Below are positions 1-8,910 of a stretch of DNA of 64,000 nt, in pieces (the first letter of the stretch is position 1; the number at the start of each line of letters is the position of its first letter). The notes below the pieces were generated by a model, which did no database searches, had not been told where the DNA came from, and saw nothing but the letters and a program-made list of their open reading frames with translations. Both the position numbers and the translations under genes were made by a program. Location: contig NZ_CP146022.1 of NCBI RefSeq assembly GCF_036967205.1, positions 186,001 through 250,000 of the forward strand, written 5' to 3'. The DNA is from Streptomyces sp. Q6 (GTDB taxonomy: Bacteria > Actinomycetota > Actinomycetes > Streptomycetales > Streptomycetaceae).

Positions 1-58
1 GCCTCGGGTCCCCGGACACCGAACGCCTCGATGTGACGGGCAGTCAGGAGCTGTGGTC

Positions 59-1612
59 ATGAGCGTGGGTGACTCGCAGGCGAGCACGGTGGTCGGGGTC
101 CTCGTCTTCATGGCCCTCTGCGGCCTGCTCTGTGTGGTGACCAACTCGGGCTCCGAGGACGGTGGCGACGGCCCCGAGGGCGACGCGGCGCGCAGCGGGC
201 TGAAGCCGTGGCAGCAGGGCCTCGCGATCAGCGGTACGGGCATGTCCTCGGTCAGCCTGATGGCGATCACGGGGATGGTGGCGGTCACCGGGCACGACGG
301 CATGATGCTGCTCCTGGGCATGGTGCTGAGCATGGTCCTGCTGGCCATGGTGCTCGCCGAGCCGCTGCGCCGGGCCGGTCGGCGGACGATCGGCGACGCG
401 GTGGCGCACCGGCTGCCCGGCCCTTCGGTCCGGGTCGGCCTCGCCCTGGTGACGCTCCTGGTGTGCCTGTGCTTCCTGGTCCTCCAACTGTCCGCGGTCG
501 GAGCGATGACCGCGCGTGTCCTCGGCTTGTCGGGCCCCGGCGCCAGGACGGCGTGCGTCGTGATCGTCGGGGTCCTCATGGTGTCGCTCGCCGTGACGGG
601 CGGTCTGCGCGGCACCGCGCTGGTGCAGATCGTGAAGGTCGTCGTCCTGCTGCTCGTGTACGCGGCCCTGGCCCTCGTCGTCCTGCGCCGGTTCTCGTGG
701 GACCCGGACCGGCTGCTGGCGGCCGCTGTGGACAGGAGCGGATTCGGGGAGGCGCTGCTCGGCTCCGGTGTGCAGTACGGCTCCGACGCCGTCGGTGTCC
801 TGAACCAGCTCGGCACCGCGCTCGCGCTTCCGCTCGGCATCGCCTGTCTGCCCCAGGTCACGATGCGTGTCCTGGGCGTGCGGCGTGCGCAGGAGACCCG
901 GCCGGCGATGCGCTGGGCGGTCGGCCAGATGCTGGTGATCTCGGCGCTGTTGGCGGTGGTCGGCTTCGGCGCCGCCGCGGTGGTCGGCGGGGCCGGCCTC
1001 GCGGGCGCCGATCCCACGGCCGGCGCGGCCCTGTCGCTCGCCGCCGCGCTGGACGGGGGTGGCCTGCTCCTGTCGGCGGTGGCCTGCGCCGTCTTCCTGG
1101 CCGCGCTGGCGACGGTGGCGGATGTCGTCCTGGCCGGTGCGCGCACGGTCGCCCACGACCTGTACGCCCATGCCCTGCACGACGGTGACGTACGTCCTGG
1201 AGCGGTCTCCGCTCTGGCCCGCTGGACGGCTCCGGTCATCGGTGCGGTCGCCATGATTCTCGCCGTACTAGCGGGCGAGTGGCCGCTGTTGGTGCTGTCC
1301 ACCGTGGCGGCGACCCTGGCAGCCTCAGCCCTCGCACCGGTCCTTGTCTACTCCCTGCTGTGGCCGCGCTTCACGGCCCGGGGAGCCTTGTGGTGCCTGT
1401 ACGGGTCCACCCTGCTGAGCCTCGGCCTGACCGCCGTGTCCCCGATGGTCTCGGGCGCCCCGACCGCCGTCTTCCCTCAACTGGACTTCCACCTCACGGC
1501 GTTGACGGCGCCCGGCGTGATCACCGTGCCGGTCGGCTTCGCCCTGGGCTGGCTCGGCTCCCTCCTCAGCCGCCCGGACCGCCATCCGACGCATCGACTC
1601 CGGCACACGTAG
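59..1612 (+). CDS. Sodium:solute symporter family protein (cation/acetate symporter-like)
   Basis: Integral membrane transporter of the SSS family, closest in type to ActP-like acetate/monocarboxylate symporters that couple uptake to a cation gradient. The 517-residue product has about 13 hydrophobic segments and the family length. The early GISGTGMSSVSLMA-like stretch resembles the SSS first-helix region. A GTG at 53 is possible, but the AGGAG at 46-50 is better spaced for the ATG at 59. In ActP-type operons a small DUF485 membrane gene lies just upstream; a stop near 34-36 could be its end, but it is outside the window. Two hairpins follow the gene. Family call firm; substrate inferred. Confidence 0.82.
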   Translation: MSVGDSQASTVVGVLVFMALCGLLCVVTNSGSEDGGDGPEGDAARSGLKPWQQGLAISGTGMSSVSLMAITGMVAVTGHDGMMLLLGMVLSMVLLAMVLAEPLRRAGRRTIGDAVAHRLPGPSVRVGLALVTLLVCLCFLVLQLSAVGAMTARVLGLSGPGARTACVVIVGVLMVSLAVTGGLRGTALVQIVKVVVLLLVYAALALVVLRRFSWDPDRLLAAAVDRSGFGEALLGSGVQYGSDAVGVLNQLGTALALPLGIACLPQVTMRVLGVRRAQETRPAMRWAVGQMLVISALLAVVGFGAAAVVGGAGLAGADPTAGAALSLAAALDGGGLLLSAVACAVFLAALATVADVVLAGARTVAHDLYAHALHDGDVRPGAVSALARWTAPVIGAVAMILAVLAGEWPLLVLSTVAATLAASALAPVLVYSLLWPRFTARGALWCLYGSTLLSLGLTAVSPMVSGAPTAVFPQLDFHLTALTAPGVITVPVGFALGWLGSLLSRPDRHPTHRLRHT

Positions 1613-1618
1613 GGGGAG

Positions 1619-1716
1619 GGTGCGGGGCCCCTGCCGTAGGTCGAGGACCCGCACCGCTGGAAAGGCAGCCGACTTGTACACGAGCCGCTTGCCGAGGGCT
1701 CTGCCGCAAGCGGCTC
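1619..1716 (+). terminator. Two stem-loops after the symporter gene
   Basis: An 8-bp inverted repeat (GGTGCGGG at 1619-1626, CCCGCACC at 1648-1655) is followed by an 11-bp perfect one (GAGCCGCTTGC at 1682-1692, GCAAGCGGCTC at 1706-1716, 13-nt loop). There is no T-tract, as usual in Streptomyces. They sit 7 and 70 nt after the stop codon. The rest of 1613-1906 shows no gene. Confidence 0.55.
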
Positions 1717-1906
1717 ACGATCGATGCGTACGAGAGGCACGGGGAACTGCGGCGGGTGAGAGGCCGTCACGGTGTGAGGCAGAGCCAGGTGCCGTGGCCG
1801 GCGACGCACAGCGTGCCGGTGAGGCCGGCGTCGTCGCGGGCGTGCCCGATGGCCTCGCGGCCTTCGGCTCATCCCTCGCGGTCGACCGTCGGAAGAGCGT
1901 GAGTCC

Positions 1907-2242
1907 ATGACCGTGCCGAGCGGACGCCGTGAGCGCAAAAAGGCCATGACCCGCCAGAAGATCGCCGACACCGCCCTGCGGCTCTTCCTGGAGCGTGGGT
2001 ATGACGCGGTAGGCATCCGCGACGTGGCAGCCGAGGCCGACGTGGCCGTCACCACGCTCTTCTCCCACTTCGCCTCCAAAGAGGCCTTGGTGTTCGAGCA
2101 GGACGAGGACTTCGAGCAACGCCTCACACGGGCAGTCACCGACCGGGCGCCTCACGAACCGCTCATCCCCGATCTGGCGCATCATCGAGGCCGCCTGGGA
2201 GTCCACCTCCTCCGCGAAACCGGCCCGCACCTGACCACGTAA
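1907..2242 (+). pseudogene. Truncated TetR-family regulator
   Basis: The N-terminal 60 or so residues form a clear TetR helix-turn-helix domain (KIADTALRLFLERGY, then a VAVTTLFSHFASKEAL-like recognition region). TetR proteins normally run about 190-220 residues; this frame stops at 111, and after about residue 85 the sequence no longer looks like a ligand-binding domain. The +1 frame (from about 2168) reads IWRIIEAAWES and stays open, so a frameshift followed by loss of the 3' half is likely. Start ATG 1907 follows GGAAGAG. Probably a non-functional relic; a DNA-binding-only fragment cannot be excluded. Confidence 0.7.
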
Positions 2243-2374
2243 GCCCGCGGCCATCAGGCCCGGTGAACGCGCTCGCCACACCGCGCCGCGGGTCCCACCT
2301 ACAACCATCAACCGCGGGACGCGGCAGACCCTCACGCAGGGCGCCCTCGCCGGCCAGGGCTTCGCGACCGTCGG

Positions 2375-3607
2375 TCACCGCCCGACGTGCCCCGCCCCCT
2401 CACGGCTCACTCGTGCTCGCTGAGCCCCGAGCCGACGGACGTACGCGCCGTCGCGGGGAAACCTCCCGCCCATCGCCCAGACGGCCAGTGCACAGACCGC
2501 GAATCCCGCCCCGAGGAGACTGGAACCCGCCCAGCCGTGGACAGCGAAGATGGCCGTGGTCGCGGTGGCCCCAAGGGCGGAGCCCAGCGAGTAGAAGACC
2601 ATGTAGGCGCCGATGACGCTGCTGGTGCGTTCCGGATGCGCGGTGGTGAGCAGGTGCTGGTTGCTGACGTGGACGGCCTGGACCGCGAAGTCGAGGGCCA
2701 CGATGCCGACGATGAGAAACCCCAGCGCCGAGGGGAGTTGCGCGATCGCCGCCCACGAGAGGACGAGCAGGACAAGCGCGAGACCGGCGACCTGAGTCGT
2801 CCGTCCCGCATCCGCCCACCGTCCCGCGCGTGCGGCGCCGAGGGCGCCTGCGAGCCCCGCGATGCCGAACAGTCCGACCTGACTTTCGCTCAGGTACCAC
2901 GGCGCGCTCGTGAGCGGCAGGGACAGGCCGCTCCACAGCGTTCCGAAGGAGGCGAACAAGAAGAACGCGATGAGTCCCCGCGTCAGCAACAGGCGCTGGC
3001 CGAAGAGCTGGCCGAGGGAAGCGACGGCCTGCCGGTACCCCGCAGGCCGGCCGGGACGTTCCTCCGACGGCAGGGCGGCGAGAACGAGAGCCGCGAGCCC
3101 GAGCGAGAGCTCCGCCAGTACGACGTAGACGCTCCGCCAGCCCCACACATGGGCAAGTGCGCCGGTGACGACGCGCGCGCCCAGGATGCCGACGACCACA
3201 CCTGAGGTCACGAAGCCGATGTTCCGCCCGCGTTCGGCAGGCGGCGAGACGGATGCGGCGTACGCGACCGTGGTCTGTACGACGACCGCGAACATCCCGG
3301 CTGTCGCGAGCCCCGCGAACGCCATCCACGCGGCTGACGCCGCGGCCGTGAGCGTCATGCCCGCCGCGGTGACGGCCAGGTGCGCGGCGATGAGCCGGCG
3401 CCTGCGGGCAACGACATCGCCGAGCGGCACGAGCAGTACCAGCCCTGCCAGGTAGCCGAACTGACCGATCGCCACGATCCACCCCGTGTGCGCTGTCGAC
3501 ACACCGAGATCCCGTCCCATCGGCTCCAGTACCGGCTGCGCGGCATAGATGCCGGCCACGGCAAGGCCGCACACCGCCGCGAGCAGCAGTCGCCGCCATA
3601 CGTCCAT
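2375..3607 (-). CDS. MFS transporter (drug efflux type)
   Basis: A 12-helix major facilitator of 410 residues. The loop between helices 2 and 3 has the GDVVARRRR signature typical of MFS proteins, and helix 5 carries a motif-C-like Gly-rich stretch (GVVVGILGARVV). The start is placed at the ATG giving MDVWRRLLLAAV; longer reading would use an unlikely TTG inside the operator. The gene is divergent from an HxlR regulator with an inverted repeat between them, so it is probably the regulator's target and exports a compound the regulator senses. The C-terminal tail is Arg-rich. Substrate unknown. Confidence 0.83.
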   Translation of the reverse strand: MDVWRRLLLAAVCGLAVAGIYAAQPVLEPMGRDLGVSTAHTGWIVAIGQFGYLAGLVLLVPLGDVVARRRRLIAAHLAVTAAGMTLTAAASAAWMAFAGLATAGMFAVVVQTTVAYAASVSPPAERGRNIGFVTSGVVVGILGARVVTGALAHVWGWRSVYVVLAELSLGLAALVLAALPSEERPGRPAGYRQAVASLGQLFGQRLLLTRGLIAFFLFASFGTLWSGLSLPLTSAPWYLSESQVGLFGIAGLAGALGAARAGRWADAGRTTQVAGLALVLLVLSWAAIAQLPSALGFLIVGIVALDFAVQAVHVSNQHLLTTAHPERTSSVIGAYMVFYSLGSALGATATTAIFAVHGWAGSSLLGAGFAVCALAVWAMGGRFPRDGAYVRRLGAQRARVSREGAGHVGR

Positions 3608-3629
3608 CGCGCCCCAACCCCAATCAGTA

Positions 3630-3676
3630 GCGAATTGCAACCGTTTCGACGTTAGGGCATGCTGGTTTCAATTCGC
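3630..3676. promoter_or_regulatory. Inverted repeat in the MFS/HxlR divergent promoter (putative operator)
   Basis: GCGAATTGCAACC (3630-3642) faces GGTTTCAATTCGC (3664-3676); the arms match at 12 of 13 positions. It lies in the 87-bp gap between the two divergent starts and is much more AT-rich than its surroundings. HxlR proteins bind such dyads as dimers, so autoregulation plus control of the exporter is the natural inference. Confidence 0.6.
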
Positions 3677-3694
3677 AACTCATTGGGAGGTGTC

Positions 3695-4153
3695 ATGCCG
3701 CGCACCACCACGCGCGCCTCGCAGCCGGACTGGACCGACCCGGACTGCCCTGTCGCCCGCACGGTCGACCTCGTCGGCGACCGGTGGAGCCTTCTGGTCA
3801 TCCGCGACGCGATGGACGGGGCGCGGTCGTTCACCGAGTTCCAGCGGCGCACCGGGATCGCCCGCAACATCCTCACCGAGCGTCTGCGCAAGCTCATCTC
3901 GTACGGGCTTCTCGCCCAGCGCACCGCGCCGTCGGGCCGCCGCCAGGAGTATGTGCTCACCGACGCCGGCCGCGACCTCTTCCCCGTCGTCGTCACCCTG
4001 CGGCAGTGGGGGCAACGCCACGCCTTCGCCCCCGGCGAAGCCCACTCCACGCTGGTCGATGAACACGGCACTCCCGTACCGGACATCGTCCCGACCGGCG
4101 CCGACGGCACTCCCCTGGACAGCGAGACCACCCGCGTCGAGAAGGCCCGGTAG
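3695..4153 (+). CDS. HxlR-family winged-helix regulator
   Basis: A 152-residue MarR-like regulator of the HxlR (DUF24) family. The hallmark pattern is present: CPVARTVDLVGDRWSLLVIRD, then FTEFQRRTGIARNILTERLRKL as the recognition helix region, then the wing (GRRQEYVLTDAG). The Cys near the N-terminus matches the conserved Cys of the family, which in some members senses electrophiles. The ATG at 3695 is chosen because GGGAGGTG precedes it. It is divergent from the MFS exporter and likely represses it. Confidence 0.9.
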   Translation: MPRTTTRASQPDWTDPDCPVARTVDLVGDRWSLLVIRDAMDGARSFTEFQRRTGIARNILTERLRKLISYGLLAQRTAPSGRRQEYVLTDAGRDLFPVVVTLRQWGQRHAFAPGEAHSTLVDEHGTPVPDIVPTGADGTPLDSETTRVEKAR

Positions 4154-4344
4154 GCGGACCGCCTTCGGGTGCCTTCAGAGCTGACGCGGTCGAGGTCCAG
4201 ATCAGCCGACTTGTCCGCGTCGACCGAGGGCACGACCCTGAACTCCGAGCACGAGGACTACCGGCGCTCCCTGACCGCACATGGATGAGTTTCCCGCGTC
4301 GCGCCGGTCCGCACGACGGACACCCATGAGCGGAAGGCTGGGCC

Positions 4345-4911
4345 ATGCGGAAATTGATCTACGGCATGAACCTGTCCCTGGACGGCTACATCGCCGCGGC
4401 CGGGGACGACATCAGTTGGGGCGGGCCGCCGAGCGACGAGCTGTTCCAGTGGTGGCTCGACCACGAGCAGGCGAGCAGCCTGTCCCTGTACGGGCGCAAG
4501 TTGTGGGAGACGATGAGCTCCTACTGGCCGACCGGCGACCAACAGCCGGGCGCCACTCCTGCGCAGATCGAGTTCGCGCGGACCTGGCGCGACACGCCGA
4601 AGGTGGTGTTCTCCTCGACGATCGACAAGGTCGACTGGAACACCCGCCTGGTCAACGGTGACGCGATCGCCGAGATCACCCGGCTCAAGGCCGAGGACGG
4701 CGGCCCCATGAGCATCGGCGGCGCGACCCTCGCCGGGGCGGCCCTGCGCGCCGGACTGATCGACGCGTACGAGATCGCCACGCATCCGGTCCTGGTGGGC
4801 GGCGGCACACCGTTCTTCGCCACGCTGGACAGCTGGGTGAACCTGAACCTGGTGGAGACACGGACGTTTCCCGGCGGCGTGGTCCTGACCAGGTACGAGA
4901 CGAGGCGCTGA
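4345..4911 (+). CDS. Dihydrofolate reductase family protein (RibD C-terminal domain)
   Basis: 188 residues with the RibD-C/DHFR-like fold: N-terminal KLIYGMNLSLDGYIA, a central GRKLWETM segment, SIGGATLAGAAL (the nucleotide-binding loop) and a C-terminal PVLVGGGTPFF. Family members use NADPH; many in actinobacteria are orphan reductases rather than folate or riboflavin enzymes. Start ATG 4345 follows GGAAGG. It stands alone between the HxlR gene and a short membrane-protein gene. Substrate unknown. Confidence 0.85.
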   Translation: MRKLIYGMNLSLDGYIAAAGDDISWGGPPSDELFQWWLDHEQASSLSLYGRKLWETMSSYWPTGDQQPGATPAQIEFARTWRDTPKVVFSSTIDKVDWNTRLVNGDAIAEITRLKAEDGGPMSIGGATLAGAALRAGLIDAYEIATHPVLVGGGTPFFATLDSWVNLNLVETRTFPGGVVLTRYETRR

Positions 4912-5135
4912 GCAGCAACACCACGCACCGGCGGATACGCGTCAACGAGCGAGCGGGATCCGTACCACCTACGGCCCTGCCTCCGCGCCCGCGACAGGAC
5001 GTGGGCGCGGAGGCGGCCGGAGGCGGTTCGACCGCCGGGTCGTCCAACCACCCCTCCGGCGAAGGACATTGACGAGACAACCCGGCGACGGGAGGATCGG
5101 AAGCTTCGACGCCGGCCGGCGAGACGGGGTTCATC

Positions 5136-5480
5136 GTGGGTGAGGACGGTAAGCCGGATTCCTCGGACGCGGACATCGATCGGCGGTTCGCCGCCATCGT
5201 CCGAGACATGGCCACTGACGTGGAGCCCGAAGAACGCGCCGGTCATACTCGGCGAGCCATGTCCGCGGGCGAAGTCAAGCCGATGTGGTACCTGGTCCCG
5301 CTGCGGATGATCTGCACGATCACGTTCTTCATGACCCTGTCCACGTGCATCGCGGCCTATGGCTGCGTCATGACCGACGCGCGATGGGGCACGGCCACAC
5401 TGATCAGTTTCTGCGTGGCGGTCGGAAGCGCTGTCTGCCGACGGGCAGCCAAGGCAAGGTACGACCGACGCGACTGGTAG
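5136..5480 (+). CDS. Hypothetical membrane protein
   Basis: 114 residues from a GTG start. The first 45 residues are hydrophilic and acidic, then come two predicted transmembrane segments (about 50-73 and 82-100) and a short basic tail, suggesting a two-pass protein with both ends cytoplasmic. No family recognised. The 220 bp upstream hold no other convincing gene. GC bias supports coding. Confidence 0.55.
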   Translation: MGEDGKPDSSDADIDRRFAAIVRDMATDVEPEERAGHTRRAMSAGEVKPMWYLVPLRMICTITFFMTLSTCIAAYGCVMTDARWGTATLISFCVAVGSAVCRRAAKARYDRRDW

Positions 5481-5569
5481 CGGGGATACAGGCGGCGCGA
5501 GACTCGCAGGCGAAGGTTGCCGCTCGCACCGGCCCGTTCAGCGCCTCAGAGTCCCAGAGTCTCAAAGTC

Positions 5570-6526
5570 TCAAAGTCTCCAATGGTCGCGCTCTGGCAGT
5601 CGCACCCAAAGATCGGGACGCCCGACGATCGCGCGCGCATCGACCAGGCGCAGGCCGGCGAAGGCGCACGAGTAGGCCACCGCGTTGCAGTAGTAGAGGT
5701 AGGCGGCCAGGACTTCCTCGGAGGTGTTTCCCTCCTGCGGCTCACCACCCGGGTGCAAGTCCCAGGCGGAGACGGAACCATCACGGGAAATGCTGCCTTG
5801 ATCACCGCTCTTGGGGTTGGCGTACAGGCCGTAGCAGACGGTCCCGACGGACAGCCGGGTGAGGACGCCCGGCATCCGTGGCGCGTATCCCCAAGGCTGG
5901 CTCACGACGCAGCCACCCGCCACGGACGTCACTCCGACGACCTGGAGCGCTTCGTCCACGTCGTACGCGTACGGGTCCTCCAGCAACTCATGAATGTCTT
6001 CGTCCGACGTGGGCGTCGCCTCCAAGCGGCGCACCGCTTCGGCCGCGTCGATCCCAGTGACGCAGGCCAGCCCCGTGCCCTCGGCATAGATGTCGCCGAG
6101 TGCTCCGACGAGCCGCACGGCCTCCTCGGCTGCCGCGCGCTCCGTACCGCTCAGCCGCTGACCGGAAGGAACGCTGAACAAGCCTGGTTTCGGCCCGGCC
6201 AGGCTGAGCCGACCTGGCGACCAGCCACCGATCGACTCCCGCCAGGGGTCGGCCCCGGCGGCGACCAGAGCCCGTGCGTTGTCGGGCTTCCGGGACACGA
6301 CGGCCTCCCACAGCGCCGTCACTCCGTTCTCCAGGGCGTCCACGTCCGCAACTCGCCGAGCCAGCTCCGCGACAACCTCCGGAGAGCCGGACGCCGCGGC
6401 CCGATGGAGAGGCCGTCCCCCACTCCATGCCTCCGGGTCGGCACCCCGATCGAGGCGTCGGCGGACGTCCTGGACGTCGGCCCAGTCCCAGCCGATGCCA
6501 ACCCAACCTTCAGCCTCTGCCGTCAC
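5570..6526 (-). CDS. Ankyrin-repeat-like protein
   Basis: 318 residues. Residues about 10-110 contain ankyrin-type repeats (RRLDRGADPEAWSGGRPLHRAA; ALVAAGADPW), followed by an unrecognised C-terminal domain rich in aromatic residues. A GTG at 6526 is taken as the start because a strong GGAGGAG lies 4 nt upstream; longer reading would begin in non-conserved sequence. Such proteins usually mediate protein contacts. Immediately downstream is a tandem AGTCTCAA-like stretch at about 5545-5580. No partner is evident among neighbours. Confidence 0.75.
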   Translation of the reverse strand: MTAEAEGWVGIGWDWADVQDVRRRLDRGADPEAWSGGRPLHRAAASGSPEVVAELARRVADVDALENGVTALWEAVVSRKPDNARALVAAGADPWRESIGGWSPGRLSLAGPKPGLFSVPSGQRLSGTERAAAEEAVRLVGALGDIYAEGTGLACVTGIDAAEAVRRLEATPTSDEDIHELLEDPYAYDVDEALQVVGVTSVAGGCVVSQPWGYAPRMPGVLTRLSVGTVCYGLYANPKSGDQGSISRDGSVSAWDLHPGGEPQEGNTSEEVLAAYLYYCNAVAYSCAFAGLRLVDARAIVGRPDLWVRLPERDHWRL

Positions 6527-6674
6527 TCTGCTCCTCCAGCACCGATCCGGATGGCTCCGCGGGAGCCCGCACGACCACACGGTGGCACGCACCTCTGACA
6601 TACCCGCCGTGCCGGGAGGATCTCCCGCGCGATCCGCGCGAGGTCATCGCCGGCGCCCCCTGTGCCTGACCTCC

Positions 6675-7222
6675 TCACGACGGATCCGCCGCACGAAACC
6701 GTCGGACGAGTTCGGTCGTGGCGACACCGGCCGTGTACCTCACCAGGCGCAGCTTCCCGGCGTCGGCCACTGGGCCGAACACGTCCTTGATCGCGCCCAC
6801 CGAGGATCGCGTCCACCGAGAAGTCGTCCCCATGCACGACCACGTCGATGCCGTGCCGAGGACGGAACTGGTTCGAGAGGCGATAAGGCGCGTCTCGGAG
6901 AACCACATCGACGTACCGGCACGCCTCGATCGCGGCGACCCGCTCCGGCCGGCGTCCCGATGGGTCTGCGCTTGTACCTGGCGGCGACCTCGTCCGACAG
7001 CACCCCGACGCTCAGCCTCTCCCCGAAGGCACGCGCGGCTCTGAACAGCGCGACGTGCCCCGGGTGGGACAGGTCGCCGACCATGTCGACGTAGACGTTT
7101 CCACGATCCGCCGTGGCTGTCGCCCTCTCGACGGTCCCGGGCCGACCAGGACTGGTCCGACCGCTCCGCTCCGTCAACGGGGCGTCAGTGCGTCGGTACG
7201 GATACCCGAAGCGGCCGCCCAT
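6675..7222 (-). pseudogene. Cytidylyltransferase-like pseudogene (TagD/glycerol-phosphate type)
   Basis: Three overlapping minus-strand frames join into one nucleotidyltransferase of about 180 residues. The first has VYVDMVGDLSHPGHVALFRAA with the HxGH catalytic signature; the second continues ERVAAIEACRYVDVVLRDAP; the third carries KLRLVRYTAGVATTELVRRF, matching the RTxGxSTT motif of CTP-dependent cytidylyltransferases. Frame changes fall near 6940 (an extra C in CCGGCCGGAG) and near 6805. With two frameshifts it is almost surely inactive. Intact relatives activate glycerol-phosphate, ethanolamine-phosphate or similar alcohols for lipid or wall polymer synthesis. Confidence 0.75.
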
Positions 7223-7308
7223 GAAGGCTCACACTCGTGGTCCTGTCACGAGCTCCGAGGCGCGAGATCCAGCGACACGCAACCCGGCGGTTGCGCATGA
7301 CGTGCTGT

Positions 7309-7330
7309 TGTGCAACCATGAAGTTGCACA
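7309..7330. promoter_or_regulatory. Perfect 8-bp palindrome upstream of the SRPBCC/ArsR operon
   Basis: TGTGCAAC (7309-7316) and GTTGCACA (7323-7330) with a 6-bp spacer, 36 bp before the SRPBCC start. The size and symmetry fit an ArsR-family operator and the ArsR gene is the second gene of the same unit. Confidence 0.6.
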
Positions 7331-7365
7331 TCCAATTGAGGCAGAGGACAGCGAGGGAGTACGCC

Positions 7366-7800
7366 ATGACCAACACCCGCATCGAGCGCGAAATCGTCAT
7401 CGCGGCAGCACCGGAGAAGGTCTGGCCGCTCGTGGCCGAGCCCGGGTTCTGGGCGACCGACGACGAGAGCGTGCGCGGCACACAAGCCACGGAAGGCCAG
7501 TCCCTGATCGCCCGGCATTCCGAACACGGCGCCTTCCCGATCCGCGTGGAGAAGACCGACCCGCCGAACTACCTGGCGTACCGGTGGGTGAGCGCGTTCC
7601 CCGGCGAAGAGCTGCGCGAGGACAACTCGACGCTCGTGGAGTTCACCCTGACCCCCGAGGGCGAGGGCACCCGGCTGCGCGTCGTGGAGAGCGGATTCGA
7701 CGCCCTGCCGACATCCGAGGACAACCGCCGCAACGTCATCAAGGACCACACCGGCGGATGGGAGCAGTGCCTCGACACTCTCGCCGCACGGGCCGCGTGA
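7366..7800 (+). CDS. SRPBCC-domain protein (AHSA1-like)
   Basis: 144 residues with the START-like SRPBCC fold: an IEREIVIAAAPEKVWPLVAEP opening, central beta strands (YRWVSAF, LVEFTLTPEGEGTRLRVVESGF) and a C-terminal helix ending GGWEQCLDTLAARAA. The ATG at 7366 has AGGGAG 6 nt upstream. These proteins bind hydrophobic ligands. Pairing with a downstream ArsR regulator 7 nt away is a very common actinobacterial gene pair; the ligand is usually unknown. Confidence 0.87.
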   Translation: MTNTRIEREIVIAAAPEKVWPLVAEPGFWATDDESVRGTQATEGQSLIARHSEHGAFPIRVEKTDPPNYLAYRWVSAFPGEELREDNSTLVEFTLTPEGEGTRLRVVESGFDALPTSEDNRRNVIKDHTGGWEQCLDTLAARAA

Positions 7801-7807
7801 CCCCACC

Positions 7808-8167
7808 GTGGTGGATCTCCCTTCCCCCGACGGCGACGTCGTCGACAGCGTCCTGACCGCCCTCGCCGATCCGACTCGTCGTCAGATGCTGGACCTGCTC
7901 TCGTCGCAGGGCCAGGCCACCGCGACCACGCTCGCCGGCGGCCTTCCCATCTCGCGTCAGGCGGTGGTCAAGCACCTGGCAGTTCTCGATGCGGCCGGAC
8001 TGGTCGGCAGCGTGAAGGTCGGACGCGAGGTGCGCTTCACCGTACGCCCCGAGGCGCTCGACGCCACGGCCCACTGGATGGCCTCGCTCGCATCCGACTG
8101 GGATCGCCGCCTGGCGAGGATCAAACGCATCGCGGAGGCGGCCGAGGGGGAAGCGCACCAGCAGTGA
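7808..8167 (+). CDS. ArsR-family winged-helix regulator
   Basis: 119 residues: ALADPTRRQMLDLLSSQGQATATTLAGGLPISRQAVVKHLAVLDAAGLV is a typical ArsR helix-turn-helix followed by the wing (VGREVRFTVRPEAL). No CxC metal-binding motif is present, so it is not an arsenic or cadmium sensor of the classic type. Start at one of two adjacent GTG codons (7808 or 7811). Co-transcribed with the SRPBCC gene and probably binds the palindrome at 7309-7330. Confidence 0.88.
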   Translation: MVDLPSPDGDVVDSVLTALADPTRRQMLDLLSSQGQATATTLAGGLPISRQAVVKHLAVLDAAGLVGSVKVGREVRFTVRPEALDATAHWMASLASDWDRRLARIKRIAEAAEGEAHQQ

Positions 8168-8204
8168 CCGCGCGGGCCTGCCGGCTCGGTCTGGACACGA
8201 CACC

Positions 8205-8281
8205 CTTGAGGCGTGGCCGCGAACGACCAGAAGGTGTCGCGCCAGGACGAGGCCGGAAGCGGCTCGCGGCCACGCCTCAAG
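8205..8281. repeat. 18-bp perfect inverted repeat with 41-nt loop
   Basis: The arm at 8205-8222 (CTTGAGGCGTGGCCGCGA) is the exact reverse complement of 8264-8281. It begins 37 nt after the ArsR stop codon. A terminator is possible, but the long loop is unusual and also fits a small palindromic element. Confidence 0.6.
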
Positions 8282-8390
8282 CGATCCACCCTCCCCAGTG
8301 CCCTCCAAGGCGCGCCCGCGTCCGCATGACGCCCCGCACCGACCCCTCCCCCGCACCCACTCCGCCCACACCCGTGGAGGGAAGACCACG

Positions 8391-8900
8391 ATGGACACCA
8401 TCACGCTCCAGGACGCCTATCGAGCACTGCTGGACGCCGCGGCCACCGTGGCCGCATGCGACGACACCCGACCCGCTCCGCCGGACGGCGCATGGGACGC
8501 CGACCAGATCCTGGCGCACGTCGCCCTCATCGACGCGGCCACCATCAGCGCCGTCTGCGCCGCCGCCACCGGAGCGACCACGACGTACGACAACCGCACG
8601 GCGCAGGACACCTGGACCCTCGACCGCGTCATCACGCTCGCCGGCGGCAACGTGGGGCTGCGCAACCGCATCCGAGTCCAGGCAGACGCCTTGTGCGCAC
8701 TCGCCGGCCCGATGCTCAGCGAGACCGAGCGCAACACCCTGGTACCCACCCTGCTCCTGTCCAACGGAAAGGTACTGGTCGATCAGCCCGTACGCCTGGC
8801 GGACCTGATCGCCGGGCTCGCAGACGCCGAGCTTCCCGGTCACACGCGGCAACTCCTGGCCCTACTGCCGGAAGACGCCGCGAAGCAGACCACGCCTTGA
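8391..8900 (+). CDS. Hypothetical protein (weak DinB-like resemblance)
   Basis: 169 residues, mainly helical, with a WDADQILAHVALIDAAT segment reminiscent of DinB/maleylpyruvate-isomerase four-helix proteins, whose His residues bind metal. The other His positions of that family are not obvious, so the assignment is weak. The ATG at 8391 has a strong GGAGGGAAG upstream. Standalone gene between the ArsR operon and a short gene remnant. Function unknown. Confidence 0.6.
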   Translation: MDTITLQDAYRALLDAAATVAACDDTRPAPPDGAWDADQILAHVALIDAATISAVCAAATGATTTYDNRTAQDTWTLDRVITLAGGNVGLRNRIRVQADALCALAGPMLSETERNTLVPTLLLSNGKVLVDQPVRLADLIAGLADAELPGHTRQLLALLPEDAAKQTTP

Positions 8901-8910
8901 CCCGCCGGTC

